A DNA stretch of 40,366 bases from JOPF133 sp052144935 (lineage in GTDB: Bacteria; Acidobacteriota; Terriglobia; Bryobacterales; Bryobacteraceae). Of the stretch, positions 23,649 through 33,181 are shown piece after piece (position 1 is the stretch's first letter; each line of letters starts with the position of its first letter). The translations under genes and the position numbers were made by a program. A model generated the notes under the pieces. That model made no database searches. It was not told where the DNA came from and was given only the letters and a program-made list of their open reading frames with translations. The stretch covers positions 1 through 40,366 of the forward strand of contig JBKQPR010000091.1 of NCBI GenBank assembly GCA_052144935.1, read 5' to 3'.

Positions 23649-26600
23649 ATGAGGACCGCTTGGACGCTCATGTTTACCGCTGGACTGCTTTGGTCGGGCT
23701 CCGCTCTGGCCCAATCCGCTACCACGGGCGCCCTCAGCGGAGCCGTCCGCCGCGGCGATGGTGCGCCCGTCGCGGGGGTCGTGATCAGCCTGACCAATGA
23801 GGCGACGCAGCAGAAGCAGGAGGCCAGAACGGGGAACAACGGCAGCTTTCAGTTCTCACTGCTCCCGCCAGGCACCTACGACGTGACATTCGCCGCACCC
23901 GGCTTCAAGACCGCGCGGATGCAGTCGGCGAACGTCAGTGTCTCGGAGTCCGCCATTCTGGACGCCACCCTGGAGCCAGGCGCCTCCTCCGAAGAAGTGG
24001 CCTGCAAGTGCCAGGTCAGCGTGGCGAACACTTCTTCTACGGGGACGTTGGTCGACCACAAGACCATCACCTCTGTCCCGCTCACCACCCGCAACTACAC
24101 ACAGCTCCTGTCGTTGTCTTCCGGTTCGGCGGCCAGCGTCAACAATGCGGGCAGTTTGGGCCGCGGGACCGCCAGCGTCAACGTGAACGGCAACACCAGT
24201 TCCGGCGGAGGCACTCTAGACGGCGCCAATGCACCCAGTTCCGTACCCAATCCCGACACTATTAGGGAATTGAAGATCCAGACATCTCAGTATGATGCAG
24301 GATACGGTGCGCAAGTCCCCAGCACGAGCCTGATCACCAAGAGCGGCGAGAACGACGTTCACGGAAGCGCCTGGGAGTTCGTCCGCAACGACATTTTCAA
24401 CGCCAACACATTTTTCTTAAACTCCACCGGCCAGGCGAAGCCGGTGCTCAAGCAGAACCAGTTCGGCACGACCCTGGGCGGTCCGGTACGCCGGAGCAAG
24501 CTGTTCTTCTTCGGGTCATACCAGGGCACCCGGCAGCGTAACGCGCTCGATCAGACTTCCACGTCCAATCCCATCCTGCCGCCATTGACCCAAGATCGCT
24601 CCGCGGCTACCCTGGCAGCGGAATTCTGCCCGGCCAATCACCTGTCGGACGGGCAACCGGATCCGCGATACCTGACTTTCGCGGGCGGTAGGCAACTGGA
24701 CTGCAATAACCAGACCACCGCTACCACTGTGCCCATCAACCCGGTGGCGTTGCGTTTACTCCAGCTCAAACAGCCCGGCGGATCCTACTACATTCCCGAT
24801 CCGCAGACCATCCTGACTTCGGGCAGCAACGCCGGCTTGGGCTTTTCGACGTACAGCCTGCCCTCCAAGTATGACGAGAATCAGTTCATGCTGAACCTGG
24901 ACTACCTGGTTTCGCACAGCAACATGCTCTCGGCGCGCGGCTACCTGACGCGATTCGACCAGTACCGTAGCTTCGCTTCGCCGTCCGGATACCCGGGCGC
25001 TCCCATCCTGCCTGGTGCGGGAACGCCGCAAGAACTCAGCGGAAAAGATGATGTCGCCACTTTGCGGCTGACATCCTTACTCAGCCAGCACATGGTCAAC
25101 GAAGCGCGCATGAGCTTCACGCGCAACGGCATGGACGCCTGGGGCGACGGCACGCCCACGGCCGCCTCGGCCGGTATGGCCCCCGGCAATCCGTCGTTCC
25201 CGGAGCCACCTGAAATCTCCATCCTCGGGCCTCTCGGCAGCTTCCGATTGTTCGGAAACTTCGGCAATGATTTCCATACCCAAACCGACAACTACTCCTG
25301 GTCGGAGAATCTCTCCAGGGTAAAAGGCAACCACACGCTGCGCGCGGGTGTGAACATCGTGGTGCAGGAGTTGACGCGCCAGGACATGGGGTCGGCTCGA
25401 GGCAGGATTACGTTCGAGAGCTTCGAGGACTTTCTGGTCGGCCTGAGCGCCGCCGATAACCTCAGCCCTTTCGGGCGCAGCAACATCGAGACGATCTCGC
25501 TCAACCGGGGAGTGGGGCCTAATGGCGAGGTTCAATATATCTATCGCAATTTCTATAGCTCCGCTTTCCTGCAGGACGACTACAAGGTCCGTCCCAACCT
25601 CACGCTTAACTTCGGTCTTCGCTGGGAGTATATGCGGCCGGCCTCGGACACCGCCGGCACGTTGGGCAACGTGTGGCCCTCGCTGTTAGCACAAATGCCG
25701 ATTCCGCCGGCTTCCGGTACGCTGATCGGGTACACCGTCGCGGCTAACTACGACCCCAATATGATCAACCCCATCACGGGGCAGCCGTTCGGCCCGCTGC
25801 CCACCGGGGTTTTCGTGCGCCCCAACGACACGGCATATGCCAATGCACCGCCGCGCGCGAATTTCGCTCCCCGCTTCGGCTTCGCCTGGCAGCCGAATGG
25901 CAACCAGGGACGCCTGGCGCTGCGCGGCGGATACGGCTGGCTCTACCAGGCCGTTCCCATCAGTGGAACCCGCAACGGAACGCCCGCGTCTTCCGCACCG
26001 CCATTCGCTCAGGCGTTCACCAACACCGACTCCGCCAATGGCGCCTCCTCGTTTGCAGACCCCTTCCCTGCCGCCACGCTGGGCTGGATTCCACGCACCC
26101 CGACCTCGATGCTCTCCGATTCGGTAATCGGGCCGGAGTTCAAAATCCCCTTGTTGCAGCAATGGAATTTCAGCGCGCAAGAACGTTTGACCAAGACGCT
26201 TTCGATCGATGCCGGCTATGTGGGCTCGCATGGAGCCCATCTTCTCGATACGCATGGGTTGAATCAGCCGCTGCTGGCCAGCACGTCCAATCCGGTCAAC
26301 TGCGGGTATGATGGCAATCCGTCGGACTGTATCACGACCAACACCGCGGTGAATGCGGCTATGCGTGTTCCCTTCATGGGCGAGACACCAACCGCCTTGT
26401 CGGACACCGCTTATATCGGCGCCTCGTCCTACAAGAGTTTCCAGGCCACGTTACGGCGGCGCGCCACTGCGGGCCTTTCCTTCCAGGCGGCTTACACTCT
26501 CTCCCGCGCGGAGAGCAATACGGATATCTACAACGACCAGAGCCTTGCCTCGTTCCCCTGGGGCCGCACATCTTTCGACCGGACACAGCGGCTGATCACC

Positions 26601-27152
26601 AACTTCGATTATCCCTTCCCGTTCCTCGCGAAGATTCGCGGGGGCAACTCGCTGTGGCTCAAAGGTTGGACGCTTTCGGGCATCGCTACTTTCCAAAGCG
26701 GAACCCCGCTGACCCTGACCGACCCTTCGGGTGGCAGCGTCTACGGCAACGCGGGGACTTCGACGGTCACACTCTGCCCCGGCGCTTCCACGTCGGAGTT
26801 GGCGACCTCGGGTTCGACCACGTCGCGCCTCGGACAATGGATCAACACTGCGATCATCTGCCCGGCTCAAGTAGTGGGAAGCGACGGGTCAACCGGATAC
26901 GGCAACACCCGTGTCGGCGTCATGGATGGCCCGGGGCAGTGGAACGTGGATATCTCGCTGGGCAAGACCACGGTTGTGGGAGGACTCCGCGAAGCGGCTA
27001 CCCTGCTGTTCCGCGCGGAGTTCTACAATGCCCTGAACCATCCGCAGTTTTCGAATCCCGGCACCACGCTCGGGACTGTGACCTTCGGCGTGATCACGGC
27101 GACCTCGGTTGCGCCGCGGTTGATTCAGTTCGGTCTGAAATACGTGTTCTAA
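23649..27152 (+). CDS. TonB-dependent receptor, Oar-like, with carboxypeptidase-regulatory domain
   Basis: A 1167-residue outer-membrane protein. It has a signal peptide (MFTAGLLWSGSALAQ), then a carboxypeptidase-regulatory-like (CarboxypepD_reg) domain at about 25-110 (GALSGAVRRGDGAPVAGVVI, NGSFQFSLLPPGTYDVTFAA), a plug-like domain at about 120-230 (IRELKIQTSQYDAGYGAQVP), and a long beta-barrel ending in YVF, the typical terminal phenylalanine. Proteins of this type in Acidobacteriota are very numerous and are thought to import oligosaccharides or peptides with TonB energy. No SusD-like partner lies beside it. ATG 23649 follows a purine-rich stretch. It ends opposite a convergent Gfo/Idh gene, separated by an inverted repeat. 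Confidence 0.92.
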   Translation: MRTAWTLMFTAGLLWSGSALAQSATTGALSGAVRRGDGAPVAGVVISLTNEATQQKQEARTGNNGSFQFSLLPPGTYDVTFAAPGFKTARMQSANVSVSESAILDATLEPGASSEEVACKCQVSVANTSSTGTLVDHKTITSVPLTTRNYTQLLSLSSGSAASVNNAGSLGRGTASVNVNGNTSSGGGTLDGANAPSSVPNPDTIRELKIQTSQYDAGYGAQVPSTSLITKSGENDVHGSAWEFVRNDIFNANTFFLNSTGQAKPVLKQNQFGTTLGGPVRRSKLFFFGSYQGTRQRNALDQTSTSNPILPPLTQDRSAATLAAEFCPANHLSDGQPDPRYLTFAGGRQLDCNNQTTATTVPINPVALRLLQLKQPGGSYYIPDPQTILTSGSNAGLGFSTYSLPSKYDENQFMLNLDYLVSHSNMLSARGYLTRFDQYRSFASPSGYPGAPILPGAGTPQELSGKDDVATLRLTSLLSQHMVNEARMSFTRNGMDAWGDGTPTAASAGMAPGNPSFPEPPEISILGPLGSFRLFGNFGNDFHTQTDNYSWSENLSRVKGNHTLRAGVNIVVQELTRQDMGSARGRITFESFEDFLVGLSAADNLSPFGRSNIETISLNRGVGPNGEVQYIYRNFYSSAFLQDDYKVRPNLTLNFGLRWEYMRPASDTAGTLGNVWPSLLAQMPIPPASGTLIGYTVAANYDPNMINPITGQPFGPLPTGVFVRPNDTAYANAPPRANFAPRFGFAWQPNGNQGRLALRGGYGWLYQAVPISGTRNGTPASSAPPFAQAFTNTDSANGASSFADPFPAATLGWIPRTPTSMLSDSVIGPEFKIPLLQQWNFSAQERLTKTLSIDAGYVGSHGAHLLDTHGLNQPLLASTSNPVNCGYDGNPSDCITTNTAVNAAMRVPFMGETPTALSDTAYIGASSYKSFQATLRRRATAGLSFQAAYTLSRAESNTDIYNDQSLASFPWGRTSFDRTQRLITNFDYPFPFLAKIRGGNSLWLKGWTLSGIATFQSGTPLTLTDPSGGSVYGNAGTSTVTLCPGASTSELATSGSTTSRLGQWINTAIICPAQVVGSDGSTGYGNTRVGVMDGPGQWNVDISLGKTTVVGGLREAATLLFRAEFYNALNHPQFSNPGTTLGTVTFGVITATSVAPRLIQFGLKYVF

Positions 27153-27214
27153 GGTGAGACCAGTGCCGAACGTACTTTCGCATCGTGCTGCGAGTATAGC
27201 TGCACCCACGCGAA

Positions 27215-27246
27215 CCGCGCAGGAGAAGGCCACGTGTCCTGCGCGG
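27215..27246. terminator. Inverted repeat between convergent genes
   Basis: CCGCGCAGGA (27215-27224) pairs perfectly with TCCTGCGCGG (27237-27246) around a 12-base loop. It lies between the end of the receptor gene at 27152 and the end of the minus-strand Gfo/Idh gene at 27275, where it could stop transcription from both sides. There is no T run. Confidence 0.5.
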
Positions 27247-27274
27247 AGAAGGAATCGCAACGATGCGAGTGCCT

Positions 27275-28807
27275 TTAGACTTTCAGCTCCCAACCCTTAC
27301 GCTCGATCGGCTTGAGATATTTGTTGGCCTCTTCGCTGTTGGTGAAGCGCATGTTCCTGGCGTCCCACAGCAGCTTGCCGGGAACGCGCAGCGCCACCGC
27401 ACCCAGAACCAGCCACTCGATGTACTTGGTGGTAACCGCGAATTCGGACACTCCCGGCGCGCCGCCCTTGCAGGCGCGAATCCAGTCCTGCTGATGGTTG
27501 ACTCCGCGCGGCAGTATCTGCGGAGGCAGGCGGTAATCGGCCCACCTGGATGCGGGGAGCAGCCAGACACCTTCGCCGCGGCCGGAAGTGGCCATGTGCC
27601 CCTTGGAGCCCACGAACACGGTCCCGTTGCCGGGACCACGGTCGCCGGGCCGCTGCACGGGAGCGCGGCCACGGCCAGCCGGCGCGCGGCCGGTTTGTGG
27701 CGGTGGTGGAGCCTTTTGCCCATGAACGTCCAACTGGTTGCCGACCAGCAGCATTCCGTCGCCGCCGTCGACAAAAGCCCGATTCTTGTCCGTCGCCAGG
27801 TTGTCGGCCGGGGGCAGCAGCCTGTCGGTCTCCGCCATCCCTTCCGGATTCTTGAAGTCGCCGCGCATCGCCTGGTACGCGTGGATCGTGACCGGCGGCA
27901 GGTTGCCGCGGGCTGGAAACTCGTACACCACTTCGTCGCTAGCGGGCCAGTTGAATGCGTTCCTCTCCACCACGTTGCGGGCCTCCACGCTGATGGGGGC
28001 GGCCTGATCGAGCTTCAGCGCCAGGTGGGCCGGACCGAGGCAGTGAACCAGCCAGTCGCCCAGGGTTCCTCCGGCGGAGAAATCCAGGAAGCTGCGCCAA
28101 CTCCTCATGTCCGCGTTATAGGGCCGCGCCGCCGCGGGACCCAGCCACGTATCCCAATCCAGTGCCGCCGGCACAGGCTGCTCCGGCGGACCGCTCGCCG
28201 GATAGTGGCGATCCCCGGATCCCCCACCCGTCCAAGAATGCACCTCGCGGACGTCGCCGATTTCCCCGGACCAGAAGATCTCGCAAGCCGTCTTGGTTCC
28301 TTCATGGTTGAAGCCCTGATTGCCCATCTGGGTGGCGACCTTGTATTTCGCCGCGGCCTCGGCGAGCAGGCGCGCTTCCCAGATCGTTCTGGTCAACGGC
28401 TTTTCACAGTAGACATGCTTTCCCCGCTGCATGCACTCCAGGCTCATGTGGGTGTGCCAGTGGTCCGGAACAGCTACCATCACAGCGTCGAGACTCTTGC
28501 CCTCGGTATCGAGCATCTTGCGCCAGTTCTTGTACCTCTTGGCCTTCGGATACTGTTCGAAAGTCGGCGCGGCGCGCTCGTCGTCTACGTCGCACAGCGC
28601 CACGATATTTTCGCTGGCCGCCGCACCCGGCAGAATCTGCGGTCCCCTCATGCCGAGGCCGATGACCGCGATATTGAGCTTCTCGTTAAGTGATTTGAAT
28701 CCCACCGGCGGCAACGAAACCTTGTTGCCGGAACCCGCGGCGGGGACGGCCGCAGACAAAAGAGATCCGTAGAAAAAGTAGCGTCTCGAAAACCCGTGAC
28801 CGCTCAT
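27275..28807 (-). CDS. Tat-exported Gfo/Idh/MocA-family oxidoreductase
   Basis: A 510-residue NAD(P)-dependent oxidoreductase of the Gfo/Idh/MocA family. A twin-arginine-like leader is visible (SRRYFFYGSLLSAAVPAAG). The Rossmann fold starts with NIAVIGLGMRG and the catalytic-lysine motif is CEKPLTR. The C-terminal alpha/beta domain follows, with SAGGTLGDWLVHCLG. A proline/arginine/glycine-rich low-complexity insert lies around 27620-27720. Such proteins oxidise or reduce sugar or inositol derivatives; a Tat leader implies a folded, cofactor-loaded enzyme in the periplasm. ATG 28805-28807 is chosen because GGGAGG lies just upstream on the minus strand. The frame is open further to 29116, but that part is a recombinase remnant. 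Confidence 0.9.
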   Translation of the reverse strand: MSGHGFSRRYFFYGSLLSAAVPAAGSGNKVSLPPVGFKSLNEKLNIAVIGLGMRGPQILPGAAASENIVALCDVDDERAAPTFEQYPKAKRYKNWRKMLDTEGKSLDAVMVAVPDHWHTHMSLECMQRGKHVYCEKPLTRTIWEARLLAEAAAKYKVATQMGNQGFNHEGTKTACEIFWSGEIGDVREVHSWTGGGSGDRHYPASGPPEQPVPAALDWDTWLGPAAARPYNADMRSWRSFLDFSAGGTLGDWLVHCLGPAHLALKLDQAAPISVEARNVVERNAFNWPASDEVVYEFPARGNLPPVTIHAYQAMRGDFKNPEGMAETDRLLPPADNLATDKNRAFVDGGDGMLLVGNQLDVHGQKAPPPPQTGRAPAGRGRAPVQRPGDRGPGNGTVFVGSKGHMATSGRGEGVWLLPASRWADYRLPPQILPRGVNHQQDWIRACKGGAPGVSEFAVTTKYIEWLVLGAVALRVPGKLLWDARNMRFTNSEEANKYLKPIERKGWELKV

Positions 28808-28869
28808 GCGAAACCTCCCGATCCAAAATCGACTATTAGATCTGGTTGACCATAATTGGCCAATGTTGA

Positions 28870-28881
28870 GTCGATTGTACA
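28870..28881 (-). promoter_or_regulatory. TGTACAATCGAC motif, -10-like, before the Gfo/Idh gene
   Basis: On the minus strand TACAAT lies about 67 bases before the start at 28807. No good -35 is visible. The same 12-mer is at 29171-29182 on the plus strand. Confidence 0.35.
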
Positions 28882-28904
28882 CCCAAGCGTCTTCGCGGGA
28901 GCCA

Positions 28905-29035
28905 TTTTTTGGGGCCAGATCGCTTCCAGCAACGCAGACGTAGCGCATCGTCATCTCGGGACTAACGTGCCCGAGTAGCTTCATGAGCGCAGGCAAGCCT
29001 ACCCCAGCACGTACCATCTCACTCGCATGGAAGGT
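28905..29035 (-). pseudogene. C-terminal remnant of a tyrosine recombinase
   Basis: The minus strand encodes FHASEMVRAGVGLPALMKLL followed by GHVSPEMTMRYV. This is the C-terminal active-site region of tyrosine recombinases/integrases: the helix after the conserved H-x-x-R region, the LGH histidine and the catalytic tyrosine in MRY. The upstream part, including both arginines and the core-binding domain, is missing or out of frame. It is a dead fragment that reads in frame into the Gfo/Idh gene without a stop, by chance. It records a past integration or excision event at this spot. Confidence 0.65.
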
Positions 29036-29170
29036 GCTCAAGGCTCTGGACGCTGCGGCAGTCCGTTTACGGAGCAAATTGGGTGAGTCGCTCAGCTCGG
29101 TGCAGAAATACGCCACAGCGATCAGGAGAATTCCTGATGTAATTTTAGATAGTAAAATCTGTAAATCTGT

Positions 29171-29182
29171 TGTACAATCGAC
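29171..29182 (+). promoter_or_regulatory. TGTACAATCGAC motif, -10-like, before the second receptor
   Basis: TACAAT at 29173-29178 could be the -10 for the receptor gene at 29410, giving a leader of about 225 bases. It is identical over 12 bases to the minus-strand motif at 28870-28881. Confidence 0.35.
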
Positions 29183-29377
29183 CCGCTAGATATTTGACCC
29201 GTTTTGTAGTCCCTGTGGGAGTTTTGTTGCTTGTTTGAGGCGTTGGGCTGCGCCAGGGTGAGCGGTGGGGTCCGACAAACTGAGTCGTAACGGAGGCGTA
29301 CGGGTATCCGCGTCGACGCACCGCACTAGACACACCGCACCAGACCGTGTGGAGGCTGTCTGTGCCCGGCGCCGAGT

Positions 29378-29397
29378 CCCGATCCACGAGGATCGGG
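29378..29397 (+). promoter_or_regulatory. Perfect hairpin touching the ribosome binding site
   Basis: CCCGATCC (29378-29385) pairs with GGATCGGG (29390-29397) around the tetraloop ACGA. The ribosome binding site GGGAGGAGG (29395-29403) begins inside the right arm, six bases before ATG 29410. The structure could reduce ribosome access or act as a temperature or ligand-dependent switch. Confidence 0.55.
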
Positions 29398-29409
29398 AGG
29401 AGGTAAAGC

Positions 29410-32400
29410 ATGATACGCAGCACCTTGAGGAGGATCGCCGGCGTCGTCGCGGCCTTGTTCCTACTGGCGCCTTTGGCACTGGCACAGGTCACAACCGGCA
29501 CGGTAACAGGACGAGTCGTCGATTCGTCGGGAGGCGTTATCCCCGGCGTGAATGTAACCCTCATCAGCGAGGTGCACGGGAACAAAAGCGCCCCGGTCTC
29601 CACCAACAGGGAAGGGGACTACGTGTTCCCGGATATCACGGCTGACACGTACACCGTCGAGGTCCGCGCCCAGTCATTCAAGACCGAGCGGGTAACGGGA
29701 ATCCTGGTTACCGGCGGCGATCGCGTGGGCGTCCCGCCCATAACGCTTGTAGTAGGCGCAACCACCGAATCGGTTACGGTAACCGGCGAAGCGGCGCTTG
29801 TCCAGACCCAGAGCGGTGAGCACTCTGGCGTTATCGAAGAGGTTGCGATCGAAAGTCTGCCGATCGGCCACTCGAACTTCGCGAATGCGATCGTCTTTGC
29901 TCCGGGCGTTACTCTGAACTCGAGCGGCTACTACGGCCGGATCGGCGACCTGAACAACGAGAACAACATCCAGATGAACGGCGTCTCAGCCATGGACACG
30001 GGCAACAACGGCCAGATGCTGAGCTTGAATATCGAGTCGATCGGTGAGGTGAAAGTCCTCACATCAGGCTTTCAGGCGGAATACGGCAGAGCGAGCGGCA
30101 TACAAATCACGGCCGTGAGCAAGAGCGGCACGAACGGATTCCATGGTTCGCTCTACGGTGCTTGGACCAGCTCGAACTGGAATTCCAGGACGTGGGCGAA
30201 TCAGAAGAACGGAACCAAACAGGCGTATAGCTATACGGATACCTACGGCTTCACCGTAGGGGGACCGGTTTACATCCCGCATGTTTTCAATGGGAAAAAC
30301 AAACTGTTCTTCTTCGTCGCCGACGAGTTCCGGCCGTCGACTACAAATGTCAACATAGGCAACTTTTTGCGTTTGCCGACGTCGCTCGAGCGTGCAGGGA
30401 ACTTTTCCCAGAGCCTCAACAACCAGGGCGCCGCAATTCCTAACGTCATTGACAACACGACCGGTAACCCCTTCCCGGGCAACATCATTCCGGCCAACCG
30501 TTTGTATGCTCCGGGCGTAGCGGTGCTCAACCAATATCCGCTGCCGAATCTGCCGACAACGCCGGGGGTGTCCTACAACTATGCGGAACAGGGAGCCTCG
30601 TACTTTCAGTTAACAACGCAACCGGTTTTCCACCTCGACTACAATGCGACCTCGAAACTGCGGTTCAGCGGCGTGTTCAACGAGCAGACGCAACGCCCAG
30701 TGGTGATTCCGGGCCCGATCCCCGGCTTCGACGATTATTACACCCCGATCCCCATCATTTTCAACGTCACCGGCACCGTGGACTGGGTCATTACGCCGAC
30801 GGTGGTCTTTGAGGCGACCTACGGCACCATCAAGAACCAGTTGGCAGGCGGCGGGCAGCCCAGCGGCGTCCTCGCGGATCCGGCGGCCAACCGCAGCAAC
30901 ACTCTGAGCGCCCTCCCGGACTTGTACCCGAATGCGGGCAAGCTGGCTACCGGTTATTACGCCTACTCGATCATGCAGACCCAAGGAAGCAAGGCCCCGG
31001 AATATAGCAACGGCACCCTTAACATTCCTCCGGCCTGGGGATGGGGAGGCCTAGTCTCCGGCGGCCCGCCGAACCTGCTCTTCCCCAGCTACTTGAACGT
31101 CAACCACACGCAGAACGTCTCAGTCAGCTTGACGAAGATCTGGGGCCAGCACACCATTAAGGCGGGGTTCTACCTCGACCACAGTTGGAAGGCGCAGAAT
31201 ACGGGCGCGGGGGGCGGTCTCGCGAACCTGTACTGGCAGGGCTACATCAACTTCGGAAATGACACGAACAACCCCCTGGACAGCGGCTTCGGTTTCTCCA
31301 ACGCGGTCCTCGGTACCTACGACCAGTATCTGCAGCAATCGACGTACGTCGAAGGAAGCTGGCTCTACAACACCTACGACGGCTACATCCAGGACAACTG
31401 GAAAGTGACGCCCCACCTGACCCTCGATTACGGGATGCGGTTCACACATATGACGCCGCAATACGATGCGTTCGGCCAGATGTCGAACTTCTTCCCCAGC
31501 CAATACACCACGGCAAACGCGCAGGTACTCTATACCGCCGGCTGCGCCAACGGCGCTACGGCGTGCTCCGGCAACAACCGCGACGCAATGAATCCGATCA
31601 CCCACCAGGTCATCACGTCGGGGGGCGCGAACTCGCAGGTGTTGATCGGGACCCCGGTTCCGGGCGTGGGCAGTCCGACGGACGGGGTCCTTTCGGCGGG
31701 TCACGGGGAAGCATTCACGAACTCCGTCTGGTCGCCGTTGGCAGTCGAACCGCGGTTCGGGTTTGCGTGGGACGTCACGGGGAAATCGTCCTGGGTGATC
31801 CGCGGCGGCATCGGACTGTACCACGACCGTCCCGATGGGAACACGGTATTCAACACGCCGGGCAACGTGGGCGTGACGTCGGCGACCGGCACAACCGTTA
31901 CGGATCAGAACCTGTACTACGGGCAATTGCAGACGGTCGGCCAAGTTGGGCTCAGCCCGCTACCGGTCGGGTCGATGGTCGTTATCCAATACAACGCCAA
32001 GATCCCGGCGAATCTCCAGTATAATATGGGTGTCCAGAAAATGCTCCCCGGCGGGATCGTCGCCGATGTGTCCTATGTGGGTTACTACGCGTATAACCGC
32101 TTTGGGGCGACGCAGGGACAAGGGGTACAACTTTCGAACCAGATACCCCTCGGCACGGCCTATCTGCCGCAGTATCAGGACCCGACGCTCGGCACTTCGA
32201 CCACTCCAGGGGCGACGGCTTACACCACGAATCTGCTCCGGCCGTACCAAGGCTTGGGAACAATCTCGATGAATGCGCCGAAGTTCTATAACATCTACCA
32301 CTCGATCCAGTTGAGCCTGAACCGGCGGTTGAGCAACAATGTCTCGTTCATGTTAAATTACACGCGCGGAATCCAGCTCAAGGGCAACACCAGCCTGGTA

Positions 32401-33114
32401 CAACGGTACGCGTGGCAGAACGGCGCGCTGGCGCTGCGGTCCGATGAGCAGCAGTACGAGGCGCTGAATTCGACCCTCGATCCGATACCGAACTTCCTGA
32501 AGGCCAACATCACCTGGTTCGTCCCGGCCGTGGAAGGCAGAGGTGGTTTCCTTCACCAGCTCACGAAGGACTGGCAGATTTCCTCGGTTCTGACGGCGCA
32601 ATCGGGATTGGCATATACTATCGGTTACTCCTACCAAACCAACGGAGGCAATGTCAACATTACCGGTTCTCCGGACTTTGGCGGCACTCCGATTATTGGC
32701 CAAGGCATCGGCAACGGTTGCGGCACCCGGCTTGACGGGTACAATGAAAATGCTGTAACAGGACCGGGCTATGGAAGCGTCCAACTGGAGTCGGGCCGCA
32801 ATTACATGCGGTACTGCCCCCAGATCATCCCGGACGTGTCCGTTGTGCGCAGGTTCCACTTCTGGAAATTCAAAGAGTCCAAAACCTTCGAGTTCCGGGG
32901 GGACATCTTCAACGCCGTAAACGCCGAGCCCATCACGGGCCGGTCAAATACAGCTACGTTCAACAACCCGACGAGCATGACCCTGGCGAACCCCGAGTAC
33001 ACCAATGGGGTCGTAAACTCCGGCCGCTCGCTGCCGGCGAACGCAGGCTTTGGCGCAGCTACGGGCGCCGCCACTTCCCGCAATATTTTTCTGGAGGTGC
33101 GCGTCGGTTGGTGA
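29410..33114 (+). CDS. TonB-dependent receptor, Oar-like, with carboxypeptidase-regulatory domain
   Basis: A 1234-residue outer-membrane receptor. Signal peptide: GVVAALFLLAPLALAQ. The CarboxypepD_reg-like domain is at about 27-110 (GTVTGRVVDSSGGVIPGVNV, GDYVFPDITADTYTVEVRAQ). A plug-like domain follows (about 115-230, IGEVKVLTSGFQAEYGRASG), then a long barrel ending FLEVRVGW, an aromatic outer-membrane terminus. It is related in layout to the receptor at 23649 but diverged, so they probably import different substrates. The ribosome site GGAGGAGG is very strong, ending six bases before ATG, but partly hidden in a hairpin. A strong hairpin terminator follows 30 bases after the stop. No SusD-like gene is nearby. 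Confidence 0.93.
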   Translation: MIRSTLRRIAGVVAALFLLAPLALAQVTTGTVTGRVVDSSGGVIPGVNVTLISEVHGNKSAPVSTNREGDYVFPDITADTYTVEVRAQSFKTERVTGILVTGGDRVGVPPITLVVGATTESVTVTGEAALVQTQSGEHSGVIEEVAIESLPIGHSNFANAIVFAPGVTLNSSGYYGRIGDLNNENNIQMNGVSAMDTGNNGQMLSLNIESIGEVKVLTSGFQAEYGRASGIQITAVSKSGTNGFHGSLYGAWTSSNWNSRTWANQKNGTKQAYSYTDTYGFTVGGPVYIPHVFNGKNKLFFFVADEFRPSTTNVNIGNFLRLPTSLERAGNFSQSLNNQGAAIPNVIDNTTGNPFPGNIIPANRLYAPGVAVLNQYPLPNLPTTPGVSYNYAEQGASYFQLTTQPVFHLDYNATSKLRFSGVFNEQTQRPVVIPGPIPGFDDYYTPIPIIFNVTGTVDWVITPTVVFEATYGTIKNQLAGGGQPSGVLADPAANRSNTLSALPDLYPNAGKLATGYYAYSIMQTQGSKAPEYSNGTLNIPPAWGWGGLVSGGPPNLLFPSYLNVNHTQNVSVSLTKIWGQHTIKAGFYLDHSWKAQNTGAGGGLANLYWQGYINFGNDTNNPLDSGFGFSNAVLGTYDQYLQQSTYVEGSWLYNTYDGYIQDNWKVTPHLTLDYGMRFTHMTPQYDAFGQMSNFFPSQYTTANAQVLYTAGCANGATACSGNNRDAMNPITHQVITSGGANSQVLIGTPVPGVGSPTDGVLSAGHGEAFTNSVWSPLAVEPRFGFAWDVTGKSSWVIRGGIGLYHDRPDGNTVFNTPGNVGVTSATGTTVTDQNLYYGQLQTVGQVGLSPLPVGSMVVIQYNAKIPANLQYNMGVQKMLPGGIVADVSYVGYYAYNRFGATQGQGVQLSNQIPLGTAYLPQYQDPTLGTSTTPGATAYTTNLLRPYQGLGTISMNAPKFYNIYHSIQLSLNRRLSNNVSFMLNYTRGIQLKGNTSLVQRYAWQNGALALRSDEQQYEALNSTLDPIPNFLKANITWFVPAVEGRGGFLHQLTKDWQISSVLTAQSGLAYTIGYSYQTNGGNVNITGSPDFGGTPIIGQGIGNGCGTRLDGYNENAVTGPGYGSVQLESGRNYMRYCPQIIPDVSVVRRFHFWKFKESKTFEFRGDIFNAVNAEPITGRSNTATFNNPTSMTLANPEYTNGVVNSGRSLPANAGFGAATGAATSRNIFLEVRVGW

Positions 33115-33144
33115 TCGCGAGCTAAATGCTCTTTCCAGCCCGGA

Positions 33145-33181
33145 GGGGGCTGTGGCGTCGTTATATGACGCCACAGCTCCC
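33145..33181 (+). terminator. Strong hairpin terminator after the receptor gene
   Basis: The left arm 33145-33159 (GGGGGCTGTGGCGTC) pairs with the right arm 33167-33181 (GACGCCACAGCTCCC) over 15 bases with a single G-U pair, around loop GTTATAT. It starts 30 bases after the stop codon. Only a short TTC follows, so it may be a Rho-independent-like or RNA-stabilising hairpin. Confidence 0.7.

Larger units (their letters stand above)
28808..29409. other. Divergent upstream region with recombinase remnant and long leader
   Basis: No intact gene is visible. The left part carries a tyrosine-recombinase fragment on the minus strand. The motif TGTACAATCGAC occurs twice in opposite orientation, at 28870-28881 (minus) and 29171-29182 (plus), each pointing towards its own gene, as expected for two divergent -10 regions. 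From 29183 the rest is a long leader of the second TonB-dependent receptor. Confidence 0.55.

Noticed and set aside
28808..29116. Extension of the Gfo/Idh reading frame to a start at 29116 (613 residues).
   Set aside because: The extension is a tyrosine-recombinase remnant in frame by chance; the Tat leader and GGGAGG site place the start at 28807.
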